64,000 nucleotides of DNA from JBJYKD01 sp049310025. GTDB lineage: Bacteria; Bacillota; Thermosediminibacteria; Thermosediminibacterales; Tepidanaerobacteraceae. Positions 34,123 through 42,959 of the stretch are shown piece by piece. Where the stretch lies: assembly GCF_049310025.1 (NCBI RefSeq), contig NZ_JBJYKD010000001.1, positions 124,001 through 188,000 on the forward strand, read 5' to 3'. The position numbers and the translations under genes are program-made. How positions within the stretch are numbered: the stretch's first letter is position 1; the number at the start of each line of letters is the position of its first letter. Under the pieces are notes generated by a model, which searched no databases, was not told where the DNA came from, and worked only from the letters and a program-made list of their open reading frames with translations.

Positions 34123-35715
34123 ATGTCGAATATTAAGATGTATGATTTATCCGGGGGGGGGATAAATTTGAAAAAGTTCAGGTATCGGATTCGTTTTAAC
34201 GACAGGGTGGGTATGGTGAAGGATATATCCGAAGTAGTAGCAATGGGCCAAGCCAATATTTTATCCCTGTCGGTGCGGCCCGGAGAAATATACCTTCAGG
34301 TAGAACCGGTTTCCAGCGATAAGCTGCATTTTATACTGGAAAATATATCCTCAATTAAGGATGTGCTGGAAGTCACCCCCATTGAGTGGATGCCTCACGA
34401 GCTTGCTGAGCAACAGCTCAGAACGGTCATAAATTCGGTTCAGGAAGGTATACTATCCGTGAATGGAAATCTTGTAATTACCACATGCAATCTCAGGGCA
34501 ACGCAGCTCCTTGGATTAGAATCTTCTCCCGTGGGCAGACTTTTGCCGGATGTTTTGAATTTACCCGCAGAGATTTTAAAACAATTGCGGGAAGGGAAAA
34601 TGCTGGAACAAAAAGAGGTGAGCGCCCAGACTTCCAAAGGCCGCCTGAAGCTGATGATAAATTCAAAGCCCGTTTTTGACGATACGGGCAGACCCTCCGG
34701 TTCGGTTTTAACGATTTATAAGATGTCGGAGGTTCGCCGCCTGGCCCACTCCTTGACAAGGCCGGTGATGGTCACCTTCGACGACATTATACATGAGAGC
34801 AAGAAGATGAAGGAAATTGTCGAAATGGCCAAAACCATAGCGGTCGGGGATTCCACGGTACTTTTGCGGGGCGAAAGCGGCACCGGAAAGGAGCTGTTCG
34901 CCAGAGCCATTCACATGGCCAGCCCGCGGAGAGATCACCCCTTTGTGGTAGTCAACTGCGCCGCCATTCCGGACACGCTTCTGGAAAGCGAACTCTTCGG
35001 TTACGCCGACGGCACCTTCACCGGTGCAAGGCGCGGCGGCCGGCCGGGGCTTTTTGAATTCGCCCATCACGGCACCATTTTTCTCGATGAGATCGGAGAA
35101 ATACCACCCTACATCCAGGCGAAGCTGCTAAGGGTGTTGCAGGAAGGCAGCGTCCGCCGCCTGGGAGAACTGGAAGAAAACCGGGTGGATGTGAGGATTA
35201 TTGCCGCCACCAATCGCCCGCTGGAAGAAATGATAGTAAGGGGGGATTTCCGGCAGGACCTGTTCTACAGGTTAAACGTAATTCCCATCTATCTGCCGCC
35301 TTTAAGAGAACACAAAAAAGATATACCGGTGCTGGTGGATTATTTTATCTCCAAATTTAATCAGAGGCTTAACAAGAGCGTACAGGGTATATCGCCCGAG
35401 GCGCTGGATCGTTTAATGCAGTATGACTGGCCCGGTAATGTCAGAGAACTGGAAAATGTGATGGAAAGGGCCATGAATCTGGCCAGGGATTTTATCATAA
35501 AGCCCAATGATATAATAATCAATGCCCCTTCCTTTTTATCGTCTCCCGCGGAGAAATACTTTCATCTGAAAGATGCCGTCCAGGAGACGGAAAAGGAATC
35601 GCTTATTCGGGCCCTATCCCAGGGAGGAAGCGCCCGAAAAGCCGCAAAAATTCTCGGGGTTTCCCATACGACAGTGATCAAAAAAATAAAAAAATACGGG
35701 ATATCGTTAAAATGA
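34123..35715 (+). CDS. TyrR/PrdR-like sigma-54 enhancer-binding activator (ACT-PAS-AAA+-HTH)
   Basis: A 530-residue activator. An N-terminal ACT domain (FRYRIRFNDRVGMVKDISEVV) suggests direct amino-acid sensing and is followed by a PAS domain (about 98-200). The AAA+ domain has Walker A GESGTGKE, the sigma-54 loop GTFTGA (variant of GAFTGA) and LFYRLNVIPI. A TyrR-type helix-turn-helix is at the C-terminus (SARKAAKILGVSHTTVIKK). ATG 34123 has GAGG 4 nt upstream. TTG 34168, just before KKFRYRI and behind a G-run, would start exactly at the ACT domain and is a serious alternative. It sits between its two presumed targets. Confidence 0.93.
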   Translation: MSNIKMYDLSGGGINLKKFRYRIRFNDRVGMVKDISEVVAMGQANILSLSVRPGEIYLQVEPVSSDKLHFILENISSIKDVLEVTPIEWMPHELAEQQLRTVINSVQEGILSVNGNLVITTCNLRATQLLGLESSPVGRLLPDVLNLPAEILKQLREGKMLEQKEVSAQTSKGRLKLMINSKPVFDDTGRPSGSVLTIYKMSEVRRLAHSLTRPVMVTFDDIIHESKKMKEIVEMAKTIAVGDSTVLLRGESGTGKELFARAIHMASPRRDHPFVVVNCAAIPDTLLESELFGYADGTFTGARRGGRPGLFEFAHHGTIFLDEIGEIPPYIQAKLLRVLQEGSVRRLGELEENRVDVRIIAATNRPLEEMIVRGDFRQDLFYRLNVIPIYLPPLREHKKDIPVLVDYFISKFNQRLNKSVQGISPEALDRLMQYDWPGNVRELENVMERAMNLARDFIIKPNDIIINAPSFLSSPAEKYFHLKDAVQETEKESLIRALSQGGSARKAAKILGVSHTTVIKKIKKYGISLK

Positions 35716-35723
35716 TTTCCATC

Positions 35724-35741
35724 TGGAACGAAATGTTTCCA
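35724..35741. promoter_or_regulatory. Enhancer palindrome TGGAAC-N5-GTTTCCA (copy 2)
   Basis: The same inverted repeat as at 34072-34089, only 9 bp after the activator stop and 65 bp upstream of the ald sigma-54 promoter. A further half-site ATTTCCAT precedes it. Position and identity support an upstream activating sequence. Confidence 0.78.
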
Positions 35742-35805
35742 CCCTATAAAAATTTTTGACGCAAATTTATTCCCATATTGACAGAGCACCGCCCTTCCCT
35801 GCGCC

Positions 35806-35821
35806 TGGCACAATTTTTGCT
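35806..35821 (+). promoter_or_regulatory. Sigma-54 promoter of ald
   Basis: TGGCACAATTTTTGCT is a full match to the -24/-12 consensus TGGCAC-N5-TTGCT. It lies 57 bp upstream of the ald start. Confidence 0.93.
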
Positions 35822-35877
35822 TAACTTTAAATATAGAGAAACAGCTTTTTAAAACTTAAAAAGGAGGGCAAATTAAA

Positions 35878-37002
35878 ATGATAGTTGGTGTTCCAAAAGA
35901 GATAAAGGCCCAGGAGAACCGCATCGCCATGACCCCTGCCGGTGCCGACGCCTTTATAGCGGCCGGCCACAGGGTCCTGGTTGAAAAAGGCGCCGGTGAA
36001 GGTGCAGGTTTTTCCGATGACAGCTTCAAGGCTGTCGGTGCGGAAATCGTCCCCAGTGCCGCCGATGTGTGGGCAAGCAGTGACATGATAGTTAAGGTCA
36101 AGGAACCTCTCCCCTCGGAATACAGGTACTTCAGACCCGGCCTGATACTCTTCACATACCTCCACCTGGCTCCTGAACCGGAATTGACCAAGGCTTTGAT
36201 GGACAAAAAAGTGGTGGCAATAGCCTATGAAACCGTGCAAAAAGCTGACAGGAGTCTCCCTCTACTTACACCCATGAGTGAGATTGCGGGCCGCATGGCT
36301 GTGCAGGTAGGTGCCACTTATCTCGAAAAAATTCACGGCGGCAAGGGCGTATTGCTGGACGGCGTCGCCGGCGTCCCCCCGGCGTCGGTGGTTGTGGTCG
36401 GCGCCGGTACCGTGGGCACCAGTGCTGTTAAAAGGGCCGTGGGTGTAGGCGCCAGGGTTACGGTTATCGATGTGAACATCGACAGGCTCCGCTATCTTGA
36501 AGATATTTTCCGCAACAGCATCGAAACCCTCTATTCCAACAGGTTTAACCTGTTCGAAGCCGTAAGCCAGGCAGATCTGGTGGTGGGGTCGGTTTTAATA
36601 CCGGGAGCCAAAGCCCCAAAACTCATTACCGAAGAAATGGTTAAGAACATGAAACCCGGCAGCGTAATAGTTGATGTGGCCATCGACCAGGGCGGCTGTG
36701 TGGAGACCATAGATCATCCCACGACTCATGCGGACCCCGTATTCGTAAAACACGGAGTCGTGCATTATGCCGTAGCCAACATTCCGGGCGTAGTTCCCCG
36801 CACATCAACCCTAGCCCTGACCAACGCCACACTTCCTTACGCGCTTAGAATAGCCAACAAGGGCTGGAAACAGGCGATCACTGAAGATCCGGCCCTTGCC
36901 CGGGGGGTTAATGTGCTGGATGGCAAGGTAACCTACGCCGCGGTAGCCGCCGCTCACAATCTGCCCTATTATCCTCTTGAGGACGTGCTGAAAAATATGT
37001 AA
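35878..37002 (+). CDS. ald: Alanine dehydrogenase
   Basis: A 374-residue NAD-dependent L-alanine dehydrogenase converting alanine to pyruvate and ammonia. It has the family N-terminus VGVPKEIKAQENRIAMTP, catalytic-region YLHLAPEPELTKAL, the Rossmann motif GAGTVGTSAVKRAVGVGA, and VDVAIDQGGCVETIDHPT. AAGGAGG lies 10 nt before the ATG. Expression should depend on sigma-54 and the adjacent activator. With the AgcS symporter it allows uptake and deamination of alanine. Confidence 0.97.
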   Translation: MIVGVPKEIKAQENRIAMTPAGADAFIAAGHRVLVEKGAGEGAGFSDDSFKAVGAEIVPSAADVWASSDMIVKVKEPLPSEYRYFRPGLILFTYLHLAPEPELTKALMDKKVVAIAYETVQKADRSLPLLTPMSEIAGRMAVQVGATYLEKIHGGKGVLLDGVAGVPPASVVVVGAGTVGTSAVKRAVGVGARVTVIDVNIDRLRYLEDIFRNSIETLYSNRFNLFEAVSQADLVVGSVLIPGAKAPKLITEEMVKNMKPGSVIVDVAIDQGGCVETIDHPTTHADPVFVKHGVVHYAVANIPGVVPRTSTLALTNATLPYALRIANKGWKQAITEDPALARGVNVLDGKVTYAAVAAAHNLPYYPLEDVLKNM

Positions 37003-37018
37003 ACAATGTGTCCACAAA

Positions 37019-37060
37019 GAAACCGGCACGCCGGAGTTTTTATCCCGGTATGCCGGTTTC
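37019..37060. terminator. Bidirectional terminator between ald and the histidine kinase
   Basis: GAAACCGGCA (37019-37028) and TGCCGGTTTC (37051-37060) form a perfect 10-bp stem with a 22-nt loop. On the minus strand it ends in TTTCTTTGT. A smaller nested hairpin, CCGG-CACG-CCGG followed by AGTTTTT, could stop ald transcripts on the plus strand. Confidence 0.7.
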
Positions 37061-37097
37061 CTGCCTCTTATAGTGTATTGCTATTAACACTGGATAA

Positions 37098-38822
37098 TTA
37101 CGGAATTACCGGAAGAGTAAAGTAAAATTCGGTCCCGCCGGCGGGGTGGTTTTTTGCAAAAACCCTGCCTCCATGGGCCTCAACAATATTTTTGACTATG
37201 GCAAGACCAAGCCCTGTACCTCCCTTGTGGCGGGCTCTGGACTTGTCCACCTTGTAAAACCTTTCCCATACAAAAGGCAGTTCATCTTCAGGAATGCCCG
37301 GCCCCTGGTCTTTGACCGAAACCATAACCCCGCCGTCATTTGTCCTCGCTTTTATAAGAATTTCCTTGCCGTTTTCCGAATATCTCAAAGCGTTGTCGAT
37401 GAGGTTAATAAGCACCTGCTCTATCCTGTCCTCGTCGGCCATCACCAGCGGTAATTCCTCGAATTCGGTCTTTAATACAATACCCTTTTGCTCGGCAATT
37501 GGAGTAACTTTTTTTATGACTCTCTCGGTAAGGTGTCGTATAGAAATCTTATCCTTCTTTAAGTTCAGGTGACCCGTTTCTATTTGAGTCAGGTCTAAAA
37601 GCTCATTCACCAGCCGCCTCAACCTCAGGGTTTCCTCAAGGATTATATTCAAATATTTCTTTTTTTCCACAGGGTCTTCCACCATGTCGTCAATAAGGGC
37701 TTCTGTATATCCTTGCAGGTAAGACAGGGGCGTCCTGAGTTCATGGGAAACATTGCCCACAAATTCCCTTCTCAAATGTTCCAGTTTTCGCTCCCTGGTT
37801 ACATCCTGCAGGACCGCCACCACCCCCCAGAGTCCCAGGTCTTTGTCCATAAGGGGGGCCAGCCTGACGCTAAGCACCCTGCCGTTTATTTTAATTTCAT
37901 CTTGTAACGAGCTTTTTGTATCCTTTACTTTTTCGAGAAATGGGCTTAAAACCTGGAACCCTTTGTCTTCCGCATTCTGTTCCGAGTCGCCCCGCAAGAG
38001 CTCTTCCGCCTGGGGGTTGGCCATAAGCACGTTCCCGTCGTTATCAAAGGTTATTACGCCGTCGGTCATGCTTAAAAGGACGTTCCTCAGTTGATCTTTT
38101 TCCTGGGAAAGGGCGTTGATGTTCTTTTTCAGGGCGTCGGACAGGTAGTTGATGCTTTTGGCCAGTGTTCCTATCTCATCGTCGGACAGCACCTCCACCC
38201 TTCCCTCAAAATCTCCCTTCGCCATACCCTCGGCAATTTTCTTCATCTGCACCAGCGGCCTGGAGATGGACCTGGACAGGAAAAAGCTCAGTCCGGTAGC
38301 CACCAGCACCGCTCCCGCGGCGGCCATCATCACCAGACGCCTGATCTCCCAGATGGAATTCTGAATCGATGCCATGGGAGAATACAAAATAAGCCCGCCT
38401 ATCACCTCTTCATCGGTTTTTATGGGAAGAGCGACCGTCAGCATAGCGGCACTGAACTGGGGCATGTATCCCTTGTGAACCACAATGCGGCCTTTCAGGA
38501 CTTCGGCGAATTCCTTGCCATCCAAAACCATACCTTTAAATTTTAGAAGGTTTGAGCTCGCCTTGATGAGACCCTGGCGGTCCACCACCACCGCATGGGC
38601 ATTGATGAATTTGCTTATATCAAGAAGCTCCAGGGGATCGACCCCCTGCAAAATAAGTGCGATGAGTTGCTGGCCTTCATTTATCATCTCATTTTTCCTT
38701 ATGTCAAAATAGAAGTCCTCAAACAGGCTGGATAGGACCAGCGTGGAAAACAAAAGGGTTACAATTGTAAGAAGAATCATATATAACCAGAGTTTTCCGA
38801 TAATGCTCTTCCTGAGATTCAC
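37098..38822 (-). CDS. Membrane sensor histidine kinase (ResE/PhoR-like)
   Basis: A 574-residue kinase. It has TM1 (about 10-32), an extracytoplasmic PAS-like sensor (35-160), TM2 (about 165-187), HAMP, a PAS domain (about 245-340, LLSMTDGVITFDNDGNVL), HisKA with the phosphorylated His in NVSHELRTPLSYLQG, and a HATPase with IDNALRYSENG and GGTGLGLAIVKNI. It is translationally coupled to the response regulator (ATGA overlap). The architecture fits ResE/PhoR/WalK; the stimulus is unknown. Confidence 0.95.
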   Translation of the reverse strand: MNLRKSIIGKLWLYMILLTIVTLLFSTLVLSSLFEDFYFDIRKNEMINEGQQLIALILQGVDPLELLDISKFINAHAVVVDRQGLIKASSNLLKFKGMVLDGKEFAEVLKGRIVVHKGYMPQFSAAMLTVALPIKTDEEVIGGLILYSPMASIQNSIWEIRRLVMMAAAGAVLVATGLSFFLSRSISRPLVQMKKIAEGMAKGDFEGRVEVLSDDEIGTLAKSINYLSDALKKNINALSQEKDQLRNVLLSMTDGVITFDNDGNVLMANPQAEELLRGDSEQNAEDKGFQVLSPFLEKVKDTKSSLQDEIKINGRVLSVRLAPLMDKDLGLWGVVAVLQDVTRERKLEHLRREFVGNVSHELRTPLSYLQGYTEALIDDMVEDPVEKKKYLNIILEETLRLRRLVNELLDLTQIETGHLNLKKDKISIRHLTERVIKKVTPIAEQKGIVLKTEFEELPLVMADEDRIEQVLINLIDNALRYSENGKEILIKARTNDGGVMVSVKDQGPGIPEDELPFVWERFYKVDKSRARHKGGTGLGLAIVKNIVEAHGGRVFAKNHPAGGTEFYFTLPVIP

Positions 38823-39505
38823 TTTATCACCTCAAACTTATAGCCGACCCCCCAGACGGTACTTATATACGAGGCGGCCTTGCTCCGGCCCAGTTTTTCC
38901 CTTAACTGCTTTATATGGGTGTCAACGGTCCTCAGGCTGCCGAAGAAGTCATAACCCCACACTTCTTCTAGCAACTTCTCACGCGTGAATACCTTGTCCT
39001 TATTTTTGGCAAGGAAGTATAAAAGGTCAAATTCCTTGGGAGTTAAATCCACTTCCCTGCCGTCCACCTTTACCGTCCTGGAAGCGGGCACTATTATGAG
39101 ATCAGGGAAGCTGAGGGTTTCGTCGGTCTTTTCACGGGGGCCCAGGCGCCTTAAAAGAGCTTTTACTCGGGCCGTAAGCTCCCGCGGGCTGAAGGGTTTT
39201 ACCACGTAATCGTCGGCACCCAGTTCAAAGCCCAGCACCTTATCAAATTCTTCCCCTCGGGCGGTTAGCAAAATGACGGGAATATCGGATTTTTCCCTTA
39301 TTTGTCGGCATACGGTCCACCCGTCCACCACCGGAAGCATTATGTCCAGGATTACAAGGTTATATTTAGACCTTGAAAGCATATCCAGCGCCTGCTGGCC
39401 GTCATAGGCCTCGTCCACGGAGTATCCTTCCTTTTCCAGGTAAAGCCGCACCAGCTCGACCATCCGCTTTTCATCGTCCACCACGAGTATCTTTATATCA
39501 TTCAT
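38819..39505 (-). CDS. OmpR/PhoB-family response regulator
   Basis: A 228-residue regulator with a receiver domain (DDEKRM acidic pair, acceptor Asp in NLVILDIMLPVVDG, Lys in VVKPFSPREL) and a winged-helix DNA-binding domain (DLTPKEFDLLYFLAKN, RTVDTHIKQLREKLG). It forms a two-gene operon with the downstream kinase, driven by the promoter at 39563-39591. Confidence 0.96.
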   Translation of the reverse strand: MNDIKILVVDDEKRMVELVRLYLEKEGYSVDEAYDGQQALDMLSRSKYNLVILDIMLPVVDGWTVCRQIREKSDIPVILLTARGEEFDKVLGFELGADDYVVKPFSPRELTARVKALLRRLGPREKTDETLSFPDLIIVPASRTVKVDGREVDLTPKEFDLLYFLAKNKDKVFTREKLLEEVWGYDFFGSLRTVDTHIKQLREKLGRSKAASYISTVWGVGYKFEVIK

Positions 39506-39562
39506 TTTCTTTCCCCCTAAAAGAAAAGGCCAAGAAAATCTTGACCCAGAATTCCTACTAAT

Positions 39563-39591
39563 ATTATAGATTTTACTCTATTTTTCGTCAA
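39563..39591 (-). promoter_or_regulatory. Sigma-A promoter of the two-component operon
   Basis: TTGACG (39591-39586), 17-nt spacer, TATAAT (39568-39563) on the minus strand. The -35 box overlaps the stop codon of the upstream deacetylase gene. Confidence 0.88.
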
Positions 39592-40367
39592 CTCTTTCTC
39601 ATTTCACCGGTAGATTTGTCGATATAATAATCTCCCTTTATCAAAAGTTGAGAAACGGGTACGATTTCGTATCCCTGCCTTTTTAATTCATTTATAATGG
39701 GTTCCAGGGCCTCCGCCGTGTGCTTCCCGTTGTTGTGAAACAGCACTATAGAACCGGGCTTTACTCGTTTCATCACCCTGTCGTATATGGCGCCGGCGCT
39801 TAAATCCTTCCAGTCCAGTGAATCCACGTCCCATTGAATTACATAATAACCCAGTTCATTGGCGGTGGTTATGAGAGTGTTGCTGTAGTCACCAAACGGC
39901 GGCCTGAACAATGTGGCGTTCTGGTTTGTGAGCTCTTTTATCTTATCATGGGTGGCGCTTAACTCTTCTATTATCTTGCTTTTGGGGAGACGGCCCATAC
40001 TGGGATGGGTGGCCGAATGGTTGCCTATCTCATGGCCCTCCCGGGCGATGCGCCTGGTCATATCCGGGTATTTGTCCATCCAGAATTTCACAAGGAAAAA
40101 AGTTGTCTTGATGTTATGCCTTTTCAATATTTCCAGCAGTTTTGGGGTAATGTCGGAACCCCAGGCCGCGTCAAAGGATATGGCCACTTTTTTCTCACGG
40201 GTCTCAACCCTGTAAATCGGCACCAGGCGGTCGGCACCGGCAAAAACACCGACAGCCTTCGGCAAAAAGGCGCAAAAATGAGAAAAAGCCACGGCAAATA
40301 CGGTTGTCAGGCAGATAAACCATGTAACAACTCTTTTATTAAAACACAATCTCCTTATTGGCTCCAC
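39588..40367 (-). CDS. PdaB-like polysaccharide deacetylase
   Basis: A 259-residue NodB-domain protein with one N-terminal membrane anchor (about 14-34). Motif 1 is ISFDAAWGS, the single-Asp variant typical of PdaB-type sporulation deacetylases, then HSATHP (HxxxH metal ligands), FRPPFGDYS and IVLFHNN. It probably acts on spore peptidoglycan outside the membrane. The listed start is GTG at 40367, which sits very close to its GGGAGG; TTG at 40349 is another possibility, so the start is uncertain. Confidence 0.88.
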   Translation of the reverse strand: MEPIRRLCFNKRVVTWFICLTTVFAVAFSHFCAFLPKAVGVFAGADRLVPIYRVETREKKVAISFDAAWGSDITPKLLEILKRHNIKTTFFLVKFWMDKYPDMTRRIAREGHEIGNHSATHPSMGRLPKSKIIEELSATHDKIKELTNQNATLFRPPFGDYSNTLITTANELGYYVIQWDVDSLDWKDLSAGAIYDRVMKRVKPGSIVLFHNNGKHTAEALEPIINELKRQGYEIVPVSQLLIKGDYYIDKSTGEMRKS

Positions 40368-40525
40368 CTCCCATTCTCACCTATATATACTTATTCATTG
40401 AAAAATTTTCTTATGATAATTGGCGGGAGCCGTGAAAACTTTTTATGTAATGAATCTCATTAATGTCGAATATGTGAAACTCAACCGGAATAAAATTTAT
40501 TAAAAGCATTGGGAGGTGTGCCTAA

Positions 40526-40825
40526 ATGGTATCCGCAAGACAGAGAAAAGGAGTTGTAATGGGAATAATATGGGGCTTAATGGCATGGATACCGTATTAT
40601 ACCGATTACCTGGATTCTTTTCGGGAAATTCTGGGTATCCCGGCCGCCCTTGGCTTAAACCTTGAACTGGCTTTAAACCGGGGCGACGCCTTTGTTTTCA
40701 GCATTTTACTTGGAGCAGGCATGGGATTTGTCTTCGGCAGCACCGTTGATTTTTTCAGAACCAGCGTAAAAATAATCGGCCTTTTCCCCGCAAAAAAAAG
40801 AAGGCTCCTCAGGAGGGGGTTGTAA
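40526..40825 (+). CDS. Small membrane protein, unknown function
   Basis: A 99-residue protein not recognised. It has two hydrophobic helices (about 10-24 and 56-74; LLGAGMGFVFGST is glycine-rich) and a very basic C-terminus (AKKRRLLRRGL). GGGAGG lies 9 nt before the ATG. It is 3 bp from the following GDT1-type gene on the same strand, so the two are probably co-transcribed and may function together. Confidence 0.7.
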   Translation: MVSARQRKGVVMGIIWGLMAWIPYYTDYLDSFREILGIPAALGLNLELALNRGDAFVFSILLGAGMGFVFGSTVDFFRTSVKIIGLFPAKKRRLLRRGL

Positions 40826-40828
40826 GCC

Positions 40829-41104
40829 TTGCTCCTGTGGAAAACCTTCATAACGACCTTCACACTGGTTTTTCTGGCGGAACTGGGGGATAAAACCCAG
40901 CTTTCCACAATGCTGATGGCGGCACATAATGAATCGTATATCAGCGTATTTCTTGGAGCGTCTCTTGCCCTAATATCGAGCACATTGATCGGCGTATACC
41001 TGGGGGCGGTTATATCCAGGTCCTTCCCTATTTATTATATACATCTCGGCGCCGGGATCGCCTTTATTATTATCGGCATCCTGCTTATAGCACAGAAAAT
41101 CTAA
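40829..41104 (+). CDS. Half-size TMEM165/GDT1 (UPF0016) family membrane protein
   Basis: A 91-residue protein with three membrane helices and one copy of the family motif E-x-G-D-K-T (AELGDKTQL). Two-motif family members of about 200 residues export Mn2+ or exchange Ca2+/Mn2+ for protons. Here only one motif is present, so the protein would need to dimerise. Start is TTG at 40829, just after the preceding stop. Confidence 0.85.
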   Translation: MLLWKTFITTFTLVFLAELGDKTQLSTMLMAAHNESYISVFLGASLALISSTLIGVYLGAVISRSFPIYYIHLGAGIAFIIIGILLIAQKI

Positions 41105-41232
41105 TACGCATATTTTAATTGTGGCATTACGCAAAAGGCGTGGAGTTAAGACAAACTGTGTAAATTTTAATGCAAATATGCCAAGATTTTGTTATAATAT
41201 TTTGAGGAAAAAAACAGGGGGAGAGGATTTTT

Positions 41233-42870
41233 TTGTCCGCAGATTCTATATTTACACTATTCGGTGGACTGGGGCTGTTCATTTACGGGATGAAGCTCAT
41301 GGGTGAAGGCCTGGAAAGGGCAGCCGGAGACAGGCTAAGAAACCTCCTGGAGCTTCTCACCAGAAACAGGATTCTCGGAGTCCTGATCGGAACACTGGTC
41401 ACCGCCATCATCCAGAGCAGCAGTGCTACTACGGTAATGGTTGTGGGCCTGGTTAACGCCGGTCTCATGGACCTCATGCAGGCCATCGGCGTCATCATGG
41501 GAGCCAACATAGGAACCACCATGACGGCTCAACTCATCGCCTTCAAATTGACCAAGCTGGCGCTTCCGTCTATAGGCCTCGGGACGGCCGTTTTCATTTT
41601 CGGGAGGCAGAAAACACAAAAATTCATCGGACAGGTAATACTGGGATTCGGCCTTTTATTTTTTGGAATGCAGACCATGGAGGTGGCTTTAAAACCCCTG
41701 GCCGGGATGCCGGGATTCGTCAGTTTTATGGCAAATTTCGGTAAAACTCCTTTGTTAGGCGTGTTTGCAGGATTTATTACCACCGGCATCGTCCAGAGCA
41801 GCAGCGCCACCATAGGCATCCTTCAAGCCCTGGCGGACCAGGGTGTTGTCAACATTTCCATCGCATTGCCCATCCTTTTCGGTGACAACATTGGGACATG
41901 CGTGACAGCCCTTCTTGCAAGTATCGGCGCCAACATCACCGCCCGAAGAGCGGCCCTGCTTCACCTCACCTTTAACATAATAGGAACTTTAATATTTTTA
42001 TTGATACTTCCCGTGGTCCAGGTGCTCATAAGTTACACCTCTTCCGACCCCGTGCGCCAGATCGCCAATGCCCACACTTTTTTTAATGTAACAAACACCA
42101 TCATTCAACTACCCTTCGCCTTCCTTCTGGTCAGACTGGTTACATATCTCATCCCGGGCAATCCCGATGTAATAGAGAGAGGCGTGAAATATATAGACGA
42201 TAGATTGCTTGAAACTCCTTCCATCGCCATGGTTCAGGTAAAAAAAGAAATCTCCCGCATGGGGCAATTATCGCTGGAGACATTAAAGGATGCCATAAAC
42301 ATTTTCCTGTATTATAACGAACAAAAAGATAAACTTGCCAGGGAAAAGGAATCGGTCATCAATGAGCTTGCCCGGGAAATCACCCGTTATCTTGCGCTTC
42401 TTTCCCGCCAGTCCTTGCCATCAGACGAATCCAACCTCATTACAAACATGATCAATGCCGTAAACGACATGGAAAGAGTGGGGGATCATGCCATGAACAT
42501 ACTGGAGCTGGCGGAGTACAAAGATGAACACCGCCTTCCCTTCAGCAACGAAGCTCTGAAAGAACTGGTGGAAATGTCCGCCAAGGTGCAGGAAACCTTT
42601 TCCCTTGCCGTTGAGGCATTTTCAAATTACGATAAAAATATTGCCAGTAAAATCGTGGTGAACGAAGAAGAAATTGATAACATGGAAAAGGAACTAAGAG
42701 CCCACCACATAAAAAGGCTCAATGAGGGGAAGTGCAATCCGAGTTCCGGCGTGATATATCTTGATGTGTTGAACAACCTGGAACGTGTAGGCGATCACGC
42801 CTTCAACCTGGCCTCCTATATCCTTCATATCGATAAAAATTATAAGGATTTAACCAAATTGATTAAATGA
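41233..42870 (+). CDS. Na+/phosphate cotransporter (NptA/PNaS family) with PhoU-like domain
   Basis: A 545-residue protein. The N-terminal half has about eight membrane helices with two inverted repeats, each carrying the Na/Pi signature QSSSAT (in IIQSSSATTVM and IVQSSSATIGI), plus GANIGTT and GDNIGTC. The C-terminal part (about 335-540) is a cytoplasmic PhoU-like helical domain (MINAVNDMERVGDHAMNI and NNLERVGDHAFNL). Start is TTG at 41233 behind GGGGGAGAGG. A terminator follows. Confidence 0.95.
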   Translation: MSADSIFTLFGGLGLFIYGMKLMGEGLERAAGDRLRNLLELLTRNRILGVLIGTLVTAIIQSSSATTVMVVGLVNAGLMDLMQAIGVIMGANIGTTMTAQLIAFKLTKLALPSIGLGTAVFIFGRQKTQKFIGQVILGFGLLFFGMQTMEVALKPLAGMPGFVSFMANFGKTPLLGVFAGFITTGIVQSSSATIGILQALADQGVVNISIALPILFGDNIGTCVTALLASIGANITARRAALLHLTFNIIGTLIFLLILPVVQVLISYTSSDPVRQIANAHTFFNVTNTIIQLPFAFLLVRLVTYLIPGNPDVIERGVKYIDDRLLETPSIAMVQVKKEISRMGQLSLETLKDAINIFLYYNEQKDKLAREKESVINELAREITRYLALLSRQSLPSDESNLITNMINAVNDMERVGDHAMNILELAEYKDEHRLPFSNEALKELVEMSAKVQETFSLAVEAFSNYDKNIASKIVVNEEEIDNMEKELRAHHIKRLNEGKCNPSSGVIYLDVLNNLERVGDHAFNLASYILHIDKNYKDLTKLIK

Positions 42871-42910
42871 TAATGATAAGGAATATAAATTCCAAGGGCG
42901 ACAAGTTAAA

Positions 42911-42942
42911 AACCCTGCGATTTCGGAACCGCAGGGTTTTTT
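42911..42942. terminator. Terminator of the Na/Pi cotransporter gene
   Basis: AACCCTGCG (42911-42919) and CGCAGGGTT (42930-42938) form a 9-bp stem followed by a T run on the plus strand. An A run on the other side means it may also stop the convergent UPF0182 transcript. Confidence 0.9.
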
Positions 42943-42959
42943 ATTTCAATCAATGCTTT

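Noticed and set aside
41121..41306. Short plus-strand open frame upstream of the Na/Pi cotransporter
   Set aside because: No recognisable domain, no good ribosome binding site, and it overlaps the well-supported TTG start of the transporter in another frame.
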